Program-made: the position numbers and the translations under genes
Assembly: GCA_002430925.1 (NCBI GenBank)
Contig: DJDD01000096.1
Span: 1 to 40,972, forward strand
Direction of reading: 5' to 3'
Length of the DNA: 40,972 nucleotides
Source of the DNA: Flavobacteriales bacterium UBA5933
GTDB lineage: Bacteria; Bacteroidota; Bacteroidia; Flavobacteriales; Weeksellaceae
In this document: piece after piece, positions 25,930-34,037 of the stretch
Position numbering within the stretch: position 1 is the stretch's first letter
Layout of the letters: the number at the start of each line of letters is the position of its first letter
Notes under the pieces: model-generated
Database searches by the model: none
What the model saw: the letters and a program-made list of their open reading frames with translations, nothing else
What the model was told of the DNA's origin: nothing

Positions 25930-26643
25930 ATGAAATTTCAAGTATATAAATCAGATGCTAGAGGAGGAGCAGACCACGGATGGTTAAATACTAAACATTC
26001 GTACAGTTTTGCAAATTACTACGATCCAAATCGAATCCATTTCGGAGCTTTAAGAGTTGTAAATGATGATATTATTTCTGGAGGAATGGGATTTGGTAAA
26101 CATCCACATGATAATATGGAAATCATCACAATTCCAACAAAAGGTGGTATTTCTCATCAAGATTCTATGGGAACTGGATCTATTATCGAGGCTGGAGATA
26201 TACAAGTTATGAGTGCTGGTACTGGAATTTACCATAGCGAAATGAATGCTTATGAAAAACAAGAAGGTCACTTTTTCCAAATATGGATTATCCCAAATAA
26301 AAGAAATGTAGAACCACGTTATCAACAATTGTCAATAAAAGATGTGGCAAAAAAAAACGAATTGTATCAGGTTTTATCTCCAAATCCAGATGATCAAGGA
26401 GTTTGGATACATCAAGACGCTTGGTTTTTTTTAGGTCGATATACAGAAAATACAAAAGAAACTTATCATCTAAAAGGGAAAAATAATGGTGTTTTCCTTA
26501 TGGTTGTAGAAGGAGAAATAGAGTTTGAAGGGAATGAAATTCAACGTAGAGATGTTGTAGAAATTGAAAATGCAGAAGAAATTACTTTTCAAGCATCAAA
26601 AGATACACATGTTATGTTGATAGAGATTCCTATGAATATATAA
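25930..26643 (+). CDS. Pirin family protein (YhaK-like bicupin)
   Basis: Pirins are iron-binding bicupins; some members are quercetin dioxygenases and others act as redox sensors. The 237-residue protein shows the N-terminal cupin metal site HPHDNMEIITI (58-68) and MSAGTGIYHSEMN (94-106), giving His58, His60, His102 and Glu104 as ligands. It opens with the typical SDARGGADHGWLNTKHSYSFANYYDP. The C-terminal cupin lacks obvious ligands (LMVVEGEIEFEGNEIQRRDVVEIE), as usual. The gene stands alone with its own -7 box next to a dead IS element. The reaction cannot be deduced. Confidence 0.93.
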   Translation: MKFQVYKSDARGGADHGWLNTKHSYSFANYYDPNRIHFGALRVVNDDIISGGMGFGKHPHDNMEIITIPTKGGISHQDSMGTGSIIEAGDIQVMSAGTGIYHSEMNAYEKQEGHFFQIWIIPNKRNVEPRYQQLSIKDVAKKNELYQVLSPNPDDQGVWIHQDAWFFLGRYTENTKETYHLKGKNNGVFLMVVEGEIEFEGNEIQRRDVVEIENAEEITFQASKDTHVMLIEIPMNI

Positions 26644-26665
26644 AAATATAAACTTACATTTTGCT

Positions 26666-26773
26666 AGGGCAATCCCTTCGGGCGCGCTTTATCGTTCCCA
26701 ATCTTTTATAAAATAAGACTTCGAGAACCTCAGTCTACTTTTATAAAAGGATTTCCACTGCAATCGCTATTGC
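26666..26773 (-). repeat. Dispersed structured element, copy E
   Basis: Minus-strand copy. Terminal helix GCAAT (26769-26773) with ATTGC (26669-26673). The central arm is the same type as in copy D (contains TATAAAAGTAGACT), but the other side reads AGTCTTATTTTATAAAA, so a few pairs are lost. Small stem CCC-GAA-GGG (26674-26682). It starts 22 bp after the pirin stop, antisense to that gene. Confidence 0.85.
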
Positions 26774-26821
26774 GAAAGAAATGTGTAGGATTATTTAGAA
26801 TTTTTTAATTGTTTTATAGTT

Positions 26822-26859
26822 AAAAGCAGGTATCTAATTTTGTAAATACCTGCTTTTTT
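26822..26859 (+). terminator. Terminator downstream of pirin and copy E
   Basis: AAAAGCAGGTA (26822-26832) pairs with TACCTGCTTTT (26847-26857), followed by T-rich sequence. It would end a pirin transcript that reads through copy E. Confidence 0.8.
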
Positions 26860-27014
26860 ATAACTTTCTTTACTCAAAAAAAGTATAAATAACATGAATA
26901 TTAAAGGACTTAAAAAGTTTTTATTTATTAAAAAACTTCCTAACAACTGTTTAAGTTATTTAGTATATTTACTACTTATAACGTTTAACAAACAAACGTG
27001 TTAATTAGTACAAT

Positions 27015-28112
27015 ATGAAACGTTTATTGATCATCGCTTCATTAGCATTAATGATAGTGAGTTGTAAAAATGATAAAATAGAAATCGATTCAACTTCTGC
27101 TCAAACTTTCAGCGAAACTGTAGATGAAATTTCTAAATCTTTACCTCTTTTACAACAAGACAAATTTAAAGAAGCATTACAAATAGTTTTTGAATATAAA
27201 ACAAATCGCGATGTTAGCGACGAATCTCGTTGGGCAACTGTTCGCGAATTATTAAATGGAAAATCTGTTGATGAAGTTTTTGATTTAGCAGAAAAAATAG
27301 CATTAGAAAATAAATTTACATGGAATAGAAATCAAGTTCCTTTAGTAAATGGTATTCCTAAATTAGCCGATCAACAAGTAGAAGAAAATACAAATACAGA
27401 TCCTAATTCTGATATTCAGCGATTCGATTTTAGTATCAACCAAGATGAAAAAAACATTTCTTTAACTCCATTTTTCTATAATGCACAAGGACAAGAAATA
27501 CAGCTTAATGAACCTGTTACAGCAACAATAGATGTATTTAATTCTGGAAATATAGTTTATAGTTTCAGATCTACAATAAATCCATCTTCATCAGCCGATT
27601 TATACCGTAATAATTTAATTACTATTAATTATTCTTCGCTTGATGCTTCTAAATTAAAAAATGAAACATTAGATATTGCTGTAAGAATTCAAAATCCTGA
27701 AAGATATTTAACAAGTAGAAAATCAATAACGATTCCTCTTGACTTATTAGGATTAAATCAAGCTTCAGATTCTATTGCAATAGCAAATGCAAATACTAAA
27801 GCAGCAAATAAAGATGCGGAAATGGCTAAATCATTATCTAATCGATTTATCAGTAATATCTCTAAAAAGAATTACTCGGGAGCTTTTGCATTAACAAGAA
27901 ATAATGATTGGACTACTTTTCAAAAATTTTCTTCTAATACAACGTTAAAAAGTTTAGAACAAGCAACCATAAAAAGTACAAGTATTTTGGATGCTGATGA
28001 AAAAATTACTTTGGTTGGAGTAGAAGTTAGTTTAAAAGATAACAGCTCTGCAACTTACCAATTAACTTTAGAAAATATCAATAACAAGTTATTTATTGTT
28101 GGTTTTAAATAA
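27015..28112 (+). CDS. Lipoprotein of unknown function
   Basis: The 365-residue protein has a lipoprotein signal ending in Cys17 (MKRLLIIASLALMIVSC). The first part, about 22-90, is helical and contains IDSTSAQTFSETVDEISKSL and DKFKEALQIVFEYK, which reminds me of DUF6694-type lipoproteins (weak resemblance, from memory). A central beta-rich region (about 130-250) includes ISLTPFFYNAQGQEIQLNEPV. The last 100 residues (DAEMAKSLSNRFISNISKKNYSGAFALTRNNDWTTFQKFS) resemble a DUF4019/NTF2-like fold. No enzyme motif is seen. It ends at a bidirectional hairpin shared with the pectate lyase gene and stands alone on its strand. Confidence 0.85.
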   Translation: MKRLLIIASLALMIVSCKNDKIEIDSTSAQTFSETVDEISKSLPLLQQDKFKEALQIVFEYKTNRDVSDESRWATVRELLNGKSVDEVFDLAEKIALENKFTWNRNQVPLVNGIPKLADQQVEENTNTDPNSDIQRFDFSINQDEKNISLTPFFYNAQGQEIQLNEPVTATIDVFNSGNIVYSFRSTINPSSSADLYRNNLITINYSSLDASKLKNETLDIAVRIQNPERYLTSRKSITIPLDLLGLNQASDSIAIANANTKAANKDAEMAKSLSNRFISNISKKNYSGAFALTRNNDWTTFQKFSSNTTLKSLEQATIKSTSILDADEKITLVGVEVSLKDNSSATYQLTLENINNKLFIVGFK

Positions 28113-28155
28113 GATTTAATTTAACATAATGTCTTAACAAAAACCAATTAGATAC

Positions 28156-28187
28156 AAAAAAACCGAAAGATTTCTTTCGGTTTTTTT
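28156..28187. terminator. Bidirectional terminator
   Basis: A7 then CCGAAAGA, a 2-nt gap (loop will be slightly larger), TCTTTCGG and T7. The symmetry serves both the lipoprotein gene (plus) and the pectate lyase gene (minus), which converge here. Confidence 0.9.
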
Positions 28188-28206
28188 ATATATGAGTTGT
28201 GAATTA

Positions 28207-29298
28207 TTAAAATTTACAAATATTCCCACCTACAGTTGCACCTGCATTTTTAGTTACATCAGACTTTACTGAAGATAATGCTAAAGTAGAAATAGAGTAG
28301 GGTGGAAGGAAAGAAGTATTTTTACCTTTGGTATTTCCTTTTACATTTACAAAACTATTATTATCTGTAACAGTTATTGCAGTGTATCCATTCATTAAAC
28401 TAATTGGCTCTTTTACATTTTCAAATACGTTTCCGTCAACATAAATATCAGCTTTATAACCTGCGGCAATACATTTGTTACTAACAGTACTATTATAATA
28501 ATTATTAACCATATGAACTTGACCAAATCTAACTCTAGGCATTCTTTCTCTACAACCTTCTCCCCACCAACATCTAGCAAAAGTTATTTTTAATTTACCT
28601 TGATCACCAGTAGCACTATCACTAGAACCTATTAAATCAGAAAATCTATGATCATCTGTTCCTCCAGGACCACCAGCTTTAGGAGTTTTTTCGTAATGAA
28701 ACTTAGTATAAGATACAGTTATATAATTTGATTTATTCTTAATATCAAAATTACCATCAACACCATCTTTAAATTCACAATGATCTACCCAAACATTTGT
28801 ACAATTATCTAAAATAGCATTATCCCATCCATCAGTATCGTACGCACCAGGTCCTTCGAAAATAAGATTTCGAATAATAAGATTACTACTATTTTTTATA
28901 TTAATAATTCCTGATCCATCTTTCGTTTGATCAGTTGAAACTAATTTTGCTCCACTTTCTCCATAAACTGTTTTTCCACTTTGGTCTTTCAAAGACAATC
29001 TTGTTATAATCTTAATTGTTCCCTTCACGCGAACAACTTTTACAGATTTATTTTCTATTGCAGCTTTTAATTCAGCATATGTTGTAACAATAGTCTCTGT
29101 AGCGTTTCCTCCACCTGTAGTTCCCCCATTAAGAGATGCCCAACCTGGAGCAACACAATCAGAAGAAATACTTGTTTTGGACAAGAGTGTATTTGAAGCT
29201 ATATCTTCAGAATCAGATTTTAGATCATCTTGGTTACAGCTTGTCAATGTGTAACCTAAAGCAATTAATAAAGCAATTAAAGTAGTTTTTAGTTTCAT
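28207..29298 (-). CDS. Pectate lyase, polysaccharide lyase family 1, lipoprotein
   Basis: PL1 enzymes cleave polygalacturonate by beta-elimination with Ca2+ and a catalytic Arg. The 363-residue protein has a lipobox with Cys21 (YTLTSCNQDD), then the parallel beta-helix. Seen motifs are the early VRVKGTIKI strand (89-97), the WVDHCEF block (170-176) followed by acidic Ca2+-ligand residues near 178-185, and RMPRVRFGQVHMVNNYY (252-268), the conserved RxPxxR with the catalytic Arg. A Cys pair (CWWGEGCR, 243-250) is near it. The lipobox suggests attachment to the outer membrane, perhaps at the surface given the acidic residues after Cys. No other pectin genes or SusCD pair are adjacent, so it is not part of a visible utilisation locus. 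Confidence 0.93.
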   Translation of the reverse strand: MKLKTTLIALLIALGYTLTSCNQDDLKSDSEDIASNTLLSKTSISSDCVAPGWASLNGGTTGGGNATETIVTTYAELKAAIENKSVKVVRVKGTIKIITRLSLKDQSGKTVYGESGAKLVSTDQTKDGSGIINIKNSSNLIIRNLIFEGPGAYDTDGWDNAILDNCTNVWVDHCEFKDGVDGNFDIKNKSNYITVSYTKFHYEKTPKAGGPGGTDDHRFSDLIGSSDSATGDQGKLKITFARCWWGEGCRERMPRVRFGQVHMVNNYYNSTVSNKCIAAGYKADIYVDGNVFENVKEPISLMNGYTAITVTDNNSFVNVKGNTKGKNTSFLPPYSISTLALSSVKSDVTKNAGATVGGNICKF

Positions 29299-29413
29299 AT
29301 TAAATGATTTTTAAAAATTATAATTACTTAATTAAACGTTTAAATTCGATTATTATTTTATTAAAACATGACAAAAAGCATGTTTTAATTTTTAAATAAG
29401 ATATTTTTCCAAT

Positions 29414-29445
29414 AAAAAATGGAGTTCATTAGAACTCCATTTTTA
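29414..29445 (-). terminator. Terminator of the OmpA-lipoprotein transcript
   Basis: ATGGAGTTC (29419-29427) pairs with GAACTCCAT (29432-29440) over a 4-nt loop, with A-run on one side and T5 on the other. On the minus strand it lies 20 bp after the OmpA-family stop. Confidence 0.88.
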
Positions 29446-29465
29446 TACATATTAATAAAAGAAAA

Positions 29466-30146
29466 TTATTTGCTATTTGCTTCTTTTTGTGCGTCAGCTT
29501 TCATTTTTTCGTTTGCTGTTATCGTAACTTCAACACGTCTATTTTTAGCACGTCCATCTGCTGTTGTATTATCAGCGATAGGATCTTCGATTCCTTTACC
29601 TGTAGATGTTAATCGAGATGATGCAATTCCTTTAGAAATTAAATAATCTTTTACAGATTGAGCTCTTTGTTCAGAAAGAGGTTTATTATAAGATTGAGAT
29701 CCTACATTATCAGTATAACCAATAATTAATAAGTTTGTATCAGGATATTCTTTAAAGACTTCAATTAATTTATCTAAATTAGCTTTAGCAGTACTTGTTA
29801 ATGTCGATTTATTATAATCAAAAGTAACTCGAGAATTTTCATCTAAAACAAGATTAATACCTTCTTCAGTTCTTACAACTTCTGCACCCGGTAAAACTTG
29901 TTCTATTTTCTGAGCTTGTTTATCCATACTGTGTCCAATAAGTCCACCAGCAGCACCACCTACAGCAGCACCAATTAATGCACCACCTGCACCTTTACCA
30001 ATAAGACCACCCAAAACTCCTCCAGCAACAACTCCAATACCTGCACCTTTTTGAGTATTGTTAGCATTTTGTACAGCAGTACAAGAAGATACCATAAAAG
30101 AACCTGCTAAAATAATCGCTGCAACTTTTGTATTTATTTTTTTCAT
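29466..30146 (-). CDS. OmpA-family lipoprotein with glycine-zipper segment (YiaD-like)
   Basis: The 226-residue protein has a lipobox with Cys22 (FMVSSC). A glycine-zipper segment follows at about 33-72 (AGIGVVAGGVLGGLIGKGAGGALIGAAVGGA), likely inserting in or lying on the outer membrane. The C-terminal OmpA domain, about 105-213, binds peptidoglycan: IGYTDNVGSQSYNKPLSEQRAQSV and GRAKNRRVEVTI contain the Asp and Arg that contact diaminopimelate. It probably ties the outer membrane to the wall. The lipocalin-like gene lies 17 bp upstream on the same strand, so they form an operon ending at the hairpin at 29414. Confidence 0.93.
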   Translation of the reverse strand: MKKINTKVAAIILAGSFMVSSCTAVQNANNTQKGAGIGVVAGGVLGGLIGKGAGGALIGAAVGGAAGGLIGHSMDKQAQKIEQVLPGAEVVRTEEGINLVLDENSRVTFDYNKSTLTSTAKANLDKLIEVFKEYPDTNLLIIGYTDNVGSQSYNKPLSEQRAQSVKDYLISKGIASSRLTSTGKGIEDPIADNTTADGRAKNRRVEVTITANEKMKADAQKEANSK

Positions 30147-30163
30147 AATATTTAGATTTTATT

Positions 30164-30679
30164 TTATCGTTGGAAATTATAAATAACTTGAGCTATTTTA
30201 CCATCTGCTTTCACGTCTTGTACTAATGTCATTGAACTTTCATTTGCACTAGAAACACGCATTTTGTATCCAGCAGTATTTTGCTTCGCTTTAATTCCAG
30301 TTACATCTTTAAAAATAAAGTATGTTGTGGAACCATCTTGTTGTAAATCCCAAATAATATTTTCAGTTCCTTGAGGGCAACCTGCACCAGAATTATTAAA
30401 AGTATAAGTTCCTTTTTTATTATTCTGAACTAATGTCCATGTAGAACCTTTATAACATTCAGGGCTTGCAGTATCAAAAACTTTAGAAACAGTTTCATTA
30501 ACTTTTACATTACCTTCTATTTTATTATTAGCGAAACCACTATAATCAACACTTGTTAATGTCCAAGAACCTCTAACAATTTTCCCTGTTTCATTTGCTA
30601 CTTTAGCAGATGGATTTGACGCACAAGAACCAAGTAAAGCCATTGCGCTAATTCCTGCAATTAAAATTCCTTTTTTCAT
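30164..30679 (-). CDS. Lipocalin-like lipoprotein
   Basis: The 171-residue protein starts with a lipoprotein signal (MKKGILIAGISAMALLGSC, Cys19). The mature part is all-beta and begins with GSWTLTSVDYSG, as in Bacteroidota 'lipocalin-like' domains (W in the first strand), and goes on to STWTLVQNNKKGTYTFNN. A Cys pair (Cys at PECYKGS and GAGCPQG) could form a disulfide. The ligand is unknown. It is 17 bp upstream of the OmpA-family gene, so the two products may act together at the outer membrane. Confidence 0.85.
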   Translation of the reverse strand: MKKGILIAGISAMALLGSCASNPSAKVANETGKIVRGSWTLTSVDYSGFANNKIEGNVKVNETVSKVFDTASPECYKGSTWTLVQNNKKGTYTFNNSGAGCPQGTENIIWDLQQDGSTTYFIFKDVTGIKAKQNTAGYKMRVSSANESSMTLVQDVKADGKIAQVIYNFQR

Positions 30680-30712
30680 AGTTTTTTACTGTTTATAATT
30701 TGTTTTAGGAAA

Positions 30713-30720
30713 CAAACCTA
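30713..30720 (-). promoter_or_regulatory. -7 box for the lipocalin-OmpA operon
   Basis: On the minus strand TAGGTTTG fits TAnnTTTG and lies 33 bp upstream of the ATG. Expression of two abundant envelope lipoproteins from it is plausible. Confidence 0.5.
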
Positions 30721-30792
30721 GTTGGTACAATTTACTAATTTAAAATGAGAATTTTTAAAAAAAACATTTTTAAATAACTGTAAAATAAATAA

Positions 30793-31683
30793 CTATCTTG
30801 CCTTGATGGTATAGATTAATGATGAATATTCTCCATTACTTTTAGCAAAATAATTAGACTTTAAAGCAACTCTTATTGCACTCAAATAACCTAATTTATT
30901 TCCTTTATATTTTTCTGATAATAAACTCACATAAAATGAATCTAATTTCATTGGATTTATATTTTCAATTTTCATACCAAAATTATCTAATAACTTTTCC
31001 ATGCTATTTTTAGAAAAGTGCCATAAGTGTCTTGGTACATCATATGCTGCCCAATATTTACCATAATATTTTGCATCGTAAGATTCATGGTTTGGAACAG
31101 CTATGATTAAAACTCCATTTTCAGTTAGATGATTTTTAAGTTCAATAATTGTTTCATTAAGGTTTGGGATGTGTTCTAGTACATGCCATAATGTAATTAC
31201 ATCAAACTTTTGTTGAATATTTTTTAATTCTATTGAAACAACTTTTGATTCACCTATTTTCTTTTGAGCAATTGTACGAGCTGTTGGATTGGGTTCCATT
31301 CCTAATACATCGTATCCTTTCTGTTGCATCAATTCTAAAAAATCGCCAACTCCACAACCATAATCTAATATTTTTTTTCCTTTAGCAACATCATTAATTA
31401 AATTGAATTTATTATTCAAATTAATAGTTTTTGCAACTTGATAAAAACGTTCGAAAATAGTTTTTTTTCCATCAGTGTGCGATATATAATTTTTACTTTC
31501 GTAATACTTATCTAACGTTTTTAGAGGCTGTGGATTTGTAAATAAAACACCTGTTTCTGAATCTTCATATAATTCAAAATTTTCTTGTGTTAAAAAATAA
31601 TCTTTTAAATCTAATTTCTTAATACCAGAAAATCCTTCATAAGAAGGATTTTCTATATATGTTTCACGTGGAACATTTTTCAT
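30793..31683 (-). CDS. Class I SAM-dependent methyltransferase
   Basis: The 296-residue protein has the Rossmann methyltransferase core: motif I KKILDYGCGVGDFLELMQQ (103-121), the acidic end of strand 2 (VLGMEPNP), and the motif IV region VITLWHVLEHIPN with the HVLEH signature of the UbiG/methyltransf_23 group. The target is unknown. It starts 2 bp after the mnmG stop, so it is the last gene of the ybeY-mnmG operon. Codons 3-8 (N-V-P-R-E-T) coincide with a parS-like site. A 10-bp perfect hairpin (31629-31652) is also encoded in its first codons. Its neighbours suggest RNA or envelope work, but nothing fixes the substrate. Confidence 0.88.
   Translation of the reverse strand: MKNVPRETYIENPSYEGFSGIKKLDLKDYFLTQENFELYEDSETGVLFTNPQPLKTLDKYYESKNYISHTDGKKTIFERFYQVAKTINLNNKFNLINDVAKGKKILDYGCGVGDFLELMQQKGYDVLGMEPNPTARTIAQKKIGESKVVSIELKNIQQKFDVITLWHVLEHIPNLNETIIELKNHLTENGVLIIAVPNHESYDAKYYGKYWAAYDVPRHLWHFSKNSMEKLLDNFGMKIENINPMKLDSFYVSLLSEKYKGNKLGYLSAIRVALKSNYFAKSNGEYSSLIYTIKAR
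31660..31675. promoter_or_regulatory. parS-like ParB binding site inside a coding region
   Basis: TGTTTCACGTGGAACA matches the 16-bp ParB consensus TGTTNCACGTGNAACA and is a near-perfect palindrome. It is inside the first codons of the methyltransferase gene (reads N-V-P-R-E-T on the minus strand). A second site lies 1.9 kb away. Chance occurrence of two such matches in 41 kb is very unlikely. Confidence 0.8.
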
Positions 31684-31685
31684 TT

Positions 31686-33557
31686 TTATCTACCCATATA
31701 GATTAATAATACACTAATATCAGCTGGAGAAACACCACTAATACGAGAAGCTTGAGCTACTGTAGCAGGTTTTATTTTTGTAAGCTTTTGTCGAGCTTCA
31801 GTAGACATAGAACCAAAAACACTATAATCTATATTTGCTGGAATTTTAAGATTTTCCAAACGATGTAATTTATCTGCGTTTTGTTGTTCTTTCTTAATAT
31901 AACCTTTATATTTTATTTGGATTTCTGTTTGTTCTAATTCTTCTTGATCATAGTTATTATCATCAATAAATTGCTTAACTCTTTCTAATTTTGTAAAATC
32001 AGAAAGTTTCAATTCTGGTCTAGAAATTACAGAAATCATTTTATTTGGTTGTTTCAAAGGCGTTCCTTCACACTCTTCAATAACCTCATTAATCTCCTGT
32101 GGTTTGATAGAATTTTCTTCAAAATAATTAACAAGCTTTTCTGCTTTATCAAATTTTTCTTCCATTCTTCTCAAACGATCTTCTGATGCAAGACCAATAT
32201 CAAATCCTTTACGAGTTAAACGTTCATCCGCATTATCTTGTCTTAACAAGATTCTGTACTCTGCTCTTGACGTAAACATTCTATAAGGTTCTTCTGTACC
32301 CTTTGTAATAAGATCATCAATTAAAACACCAATATAAGCTTCATTTCTATTTAAAATAAATGGATCTTTATCTTGGATTTTAAGCGCAGCATTAATACCA
32401 GCCATTAAACCTTGTGAAGCAGCTTCCTCATACCCAGTTGTACCATTAATTTGACCGGCACAATATAAATTGTCAATAATCTTAGTTTCTAACGTATGCT
32501 TTAACTGCGTTGGTGGAAAATAATCATACTCTATGGCATAACCTGGTCGGAATATTTTTGCATATTCAAAACCTGGAATTGATCGTAAAGCTTTTGCTTG
32601 TACATCATCTGGCAAAGAAGTAGAAAATCCATTGATATAATATTCTACAGTATCCCAACCTTCTGGTTCAGCAAAAATTTGATGACGATCTTTATCTGCG
32701 AAACGATTAATTTTATCTTCAATTGATGGACAATATCTTGGTCCAGTAGATTTAATTGTTCCATTAAACATTGGAGAACGATCAAAACCTTCTCTTAATA
32801 AATCATGAACTTCTTGGTTAGTATAAGTAATCCAACAAGAACGTTGCTTTGTTAATTTTGGTGTATTTGAATACGAAAATTTAGATGGATTTTCATCACC
32901 AGGTTGTTCGATCATTTTAGAATAATCAATAGAACGACCATCAATTCTTGGTGGAGTTCCAGTTTTCATTCTTCCAGCTTCAAAACCTAAATCGACTAAT
33001 TGTTCTGTAATCCCAAAAGCAGCACCTTCACCCATACGACCACCTCCAAATTGTTTATCACCAATATGGATTAAACCATTCAAGAAAGTACCATTTGTTA
33101 AAACAACAGCTTTAGAACGAATACTCATTCCCATTGCTGTGTTTACACCACAAACTTTTCCGTTTTCAATGATTAAGCTTTTAACCATATCTTGAAAAAA
33201 GTCAACATTTTCAGTTCTCTCTAACGATAAACGCCATTCTTCTGCAAAACGCATACGGTCTGACTGTGCTCTTGGAGACCACATCGCAGGGCCCTTTGAT
33301 TGATTCAACATTTTAAATTGAATCATTGTTTTATCAGTAATAATACCTGAATAACCTCCCAAAGCATCAATTTCACGAACAATCTGTCCTTTTGCAATTC
33401 CTCCCATGGCAGGATTACAAGACATTTGTCCAATACTTTGTAAATTCATTGTAACTAATAATGTTTTTGCACCTAAGTTAGCTGCTGCAGCCGTAGCTTC
33501 TGCTCCAGCATGACCACCTCCAACTACAATAACATCATATTCTGATTGAAATATCAT
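31686..33557 (-). CDS. mnmG: tRNA uridine-5-carboxymethylaminomethyl modification enzyme MnmG (GidA)
   Basis: MnmG works with MnmE to modify the wobble uridine (U34) of several tRNAs, using FAD, NADH and methylene-tetrahydrofolate. The length of 623 residues is standard. The FAD motif is VIVVGGGHAGAEATAAAANLG (10-30); GQMSCNPAMGGIAKGQIVREIDALGG follows at about 42-67, with the conserved Cys and the PxxGGxxKG block. GQINGTTGYEEAASQGLMAG near 368-387 is the family signature. The C-terminal helical domain ends with ISGVSPADISVLLIYMGR. Upstream are ybeY and the patatin gene (minus), downstream the methyltransferase. parS-like sites lie on both sides. Confidence 0.97.
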   Translation of the reverse strand: MIFQSEYDVIVVGGGHAGAEATAAAANLGAKTLLVTMNLQSIGQMSCNPAMGGIAKGQIVREIDALGGYSGIITDKTMIQFKMLNQSKGPAMWSPRAQSDRMRFAEEWRLSLERTENVDFFQDMVKSLIIENGKVCGVNTAMGMSIRSKAVVLTNGTFLNGLIHIGDKQFGGGRMGEGAAFGITEQLVDLGFEAGRMKTGTPPRIDGRSIDYSKMIEQPGDENPSKFSYSNTPKLTKQRSCWITYTNQEVHDLLREGFDRSPMFNGTIKSTGPRYCPSIEDKINRFADKDRHQIFAEPEGWDTVEYYINGFSTSLPDDVQAKALRSIPGFEYAKIFRPGYAIEYDYFPPTQLKHTLETKIIDNLYCAGQINGTTGYEEAASQGLMAGINAALKIQDKDPFILNRNEAYIGVLIDDLITKGTEEPYRMFTSRAEYRILLRQDNADERLTRKGFDIGLASEDRLRRMEEKFDKAEKLVNYFEENSIKPQEINEVIEECEGTPLKQPNKMISVISRPELKLSDFTKLERVKQFIDDNNYDQEELEQTEIQIKYKGYIKKEQQNADKLHRLENLKIPANIDYSVFGSMSTEARQKLTKIKPATVAQASRISGVSPADISVLLIYMGR

Positions 33558-33592
33558 TTTTAATCTTAACTTAAATTGTAATAAATTTATTA

Positions 33593-33608
33593 TGTTCCAC
33601 GTGGAACA
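33593..33608. promoter_or_regulatory. parS-like ParB binding site, perfect palindrome
   Basis: TGTTCCACGTGGAACA is a perfect 16-bp palindrome that matches the ParB consensus of many bacteria. It is in the 56-bp gap between ybeY and mnmG. Together with the site at 31660 it suggests an origin-proximal centromere region. Confidence 0.88.
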
Positions 33609-33613
33609 TAACT

Positions 33614-34033
33614 CTATTTTAGTAAACTAAATGTATTTAAATAATAATCTTCCTTAGAAGTCATTAAAATTTTATCTTCAGGATCTTTATCCATGTATCC
33701 AGCAAAATGTAAAATTCCATGAATAACAACGCGTGCTAATTCATTTTCGAATGATACATTATTTTGTATAGCGTTATCAGTTATTCTTTCGACACTAATA
33801 AAAATATCTCCCATTAAATCATCACCGACAGAATTATCAAAACCAATTACATCTGTATAATAATCATGGTCCAAATATTGACGGTTAATTTGTAATAAGT
33901 ATTCATCATCGCAAAAAATATAATTTAATTCTTCAATATTTTTGCCTTCATTCTTCATACTTTCTACGATCCAATCTATCCATTTCTGAGGTTCACTGAA
34001 CTCAAAATCTGTTTCGTAAAATAATTCTATCAT
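33614..34033 (-). CDS. ybeY: Endoribonuclease YbeY (rRNA maturation)
   Basis: YbeY is a zinc RNase needed for 16S rRNA 3' maturation and ribosome quality control. The 139-residue length is standard for the phylum. The metal motif is HGILHFAGYMDKD; the first two His are kept, and an Asp takes the place of the third His of the E. coli enzyme (HGxLHLxGYDH). I recall the same change in other Bacteroidota, so it is probably a lineage variant. IGFDNSVGDDLMGDIFISVERI is the typical upstream block. The gene starts 4 bp after the patatin stop, so it is in the same operon. A parS-like site separates it from mnmG. Confidence 0.94.
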   Translation of the reverse strand: MIELFYETDFEFSEPQKWIDWIVESMKNEGKNIEELNYIFCDDEYLLQINRQYLDHDYYTDVIGFDNSVGDDLMGDIFISVERITDNAIQNNVSFENELARVVIHGILHFAGYMDKDPEDKILMTSKEDYYLNTFSLLK

Positions 34034-34037
34034 AGTA

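Noticed and set aside
33614..34033. YbeY with a missing third zinc His as a defective enzyme
   Set aside because: Asp at this position is, as I recall, usual in Bacteroidota YbeY, and the rest of the protein is intact.
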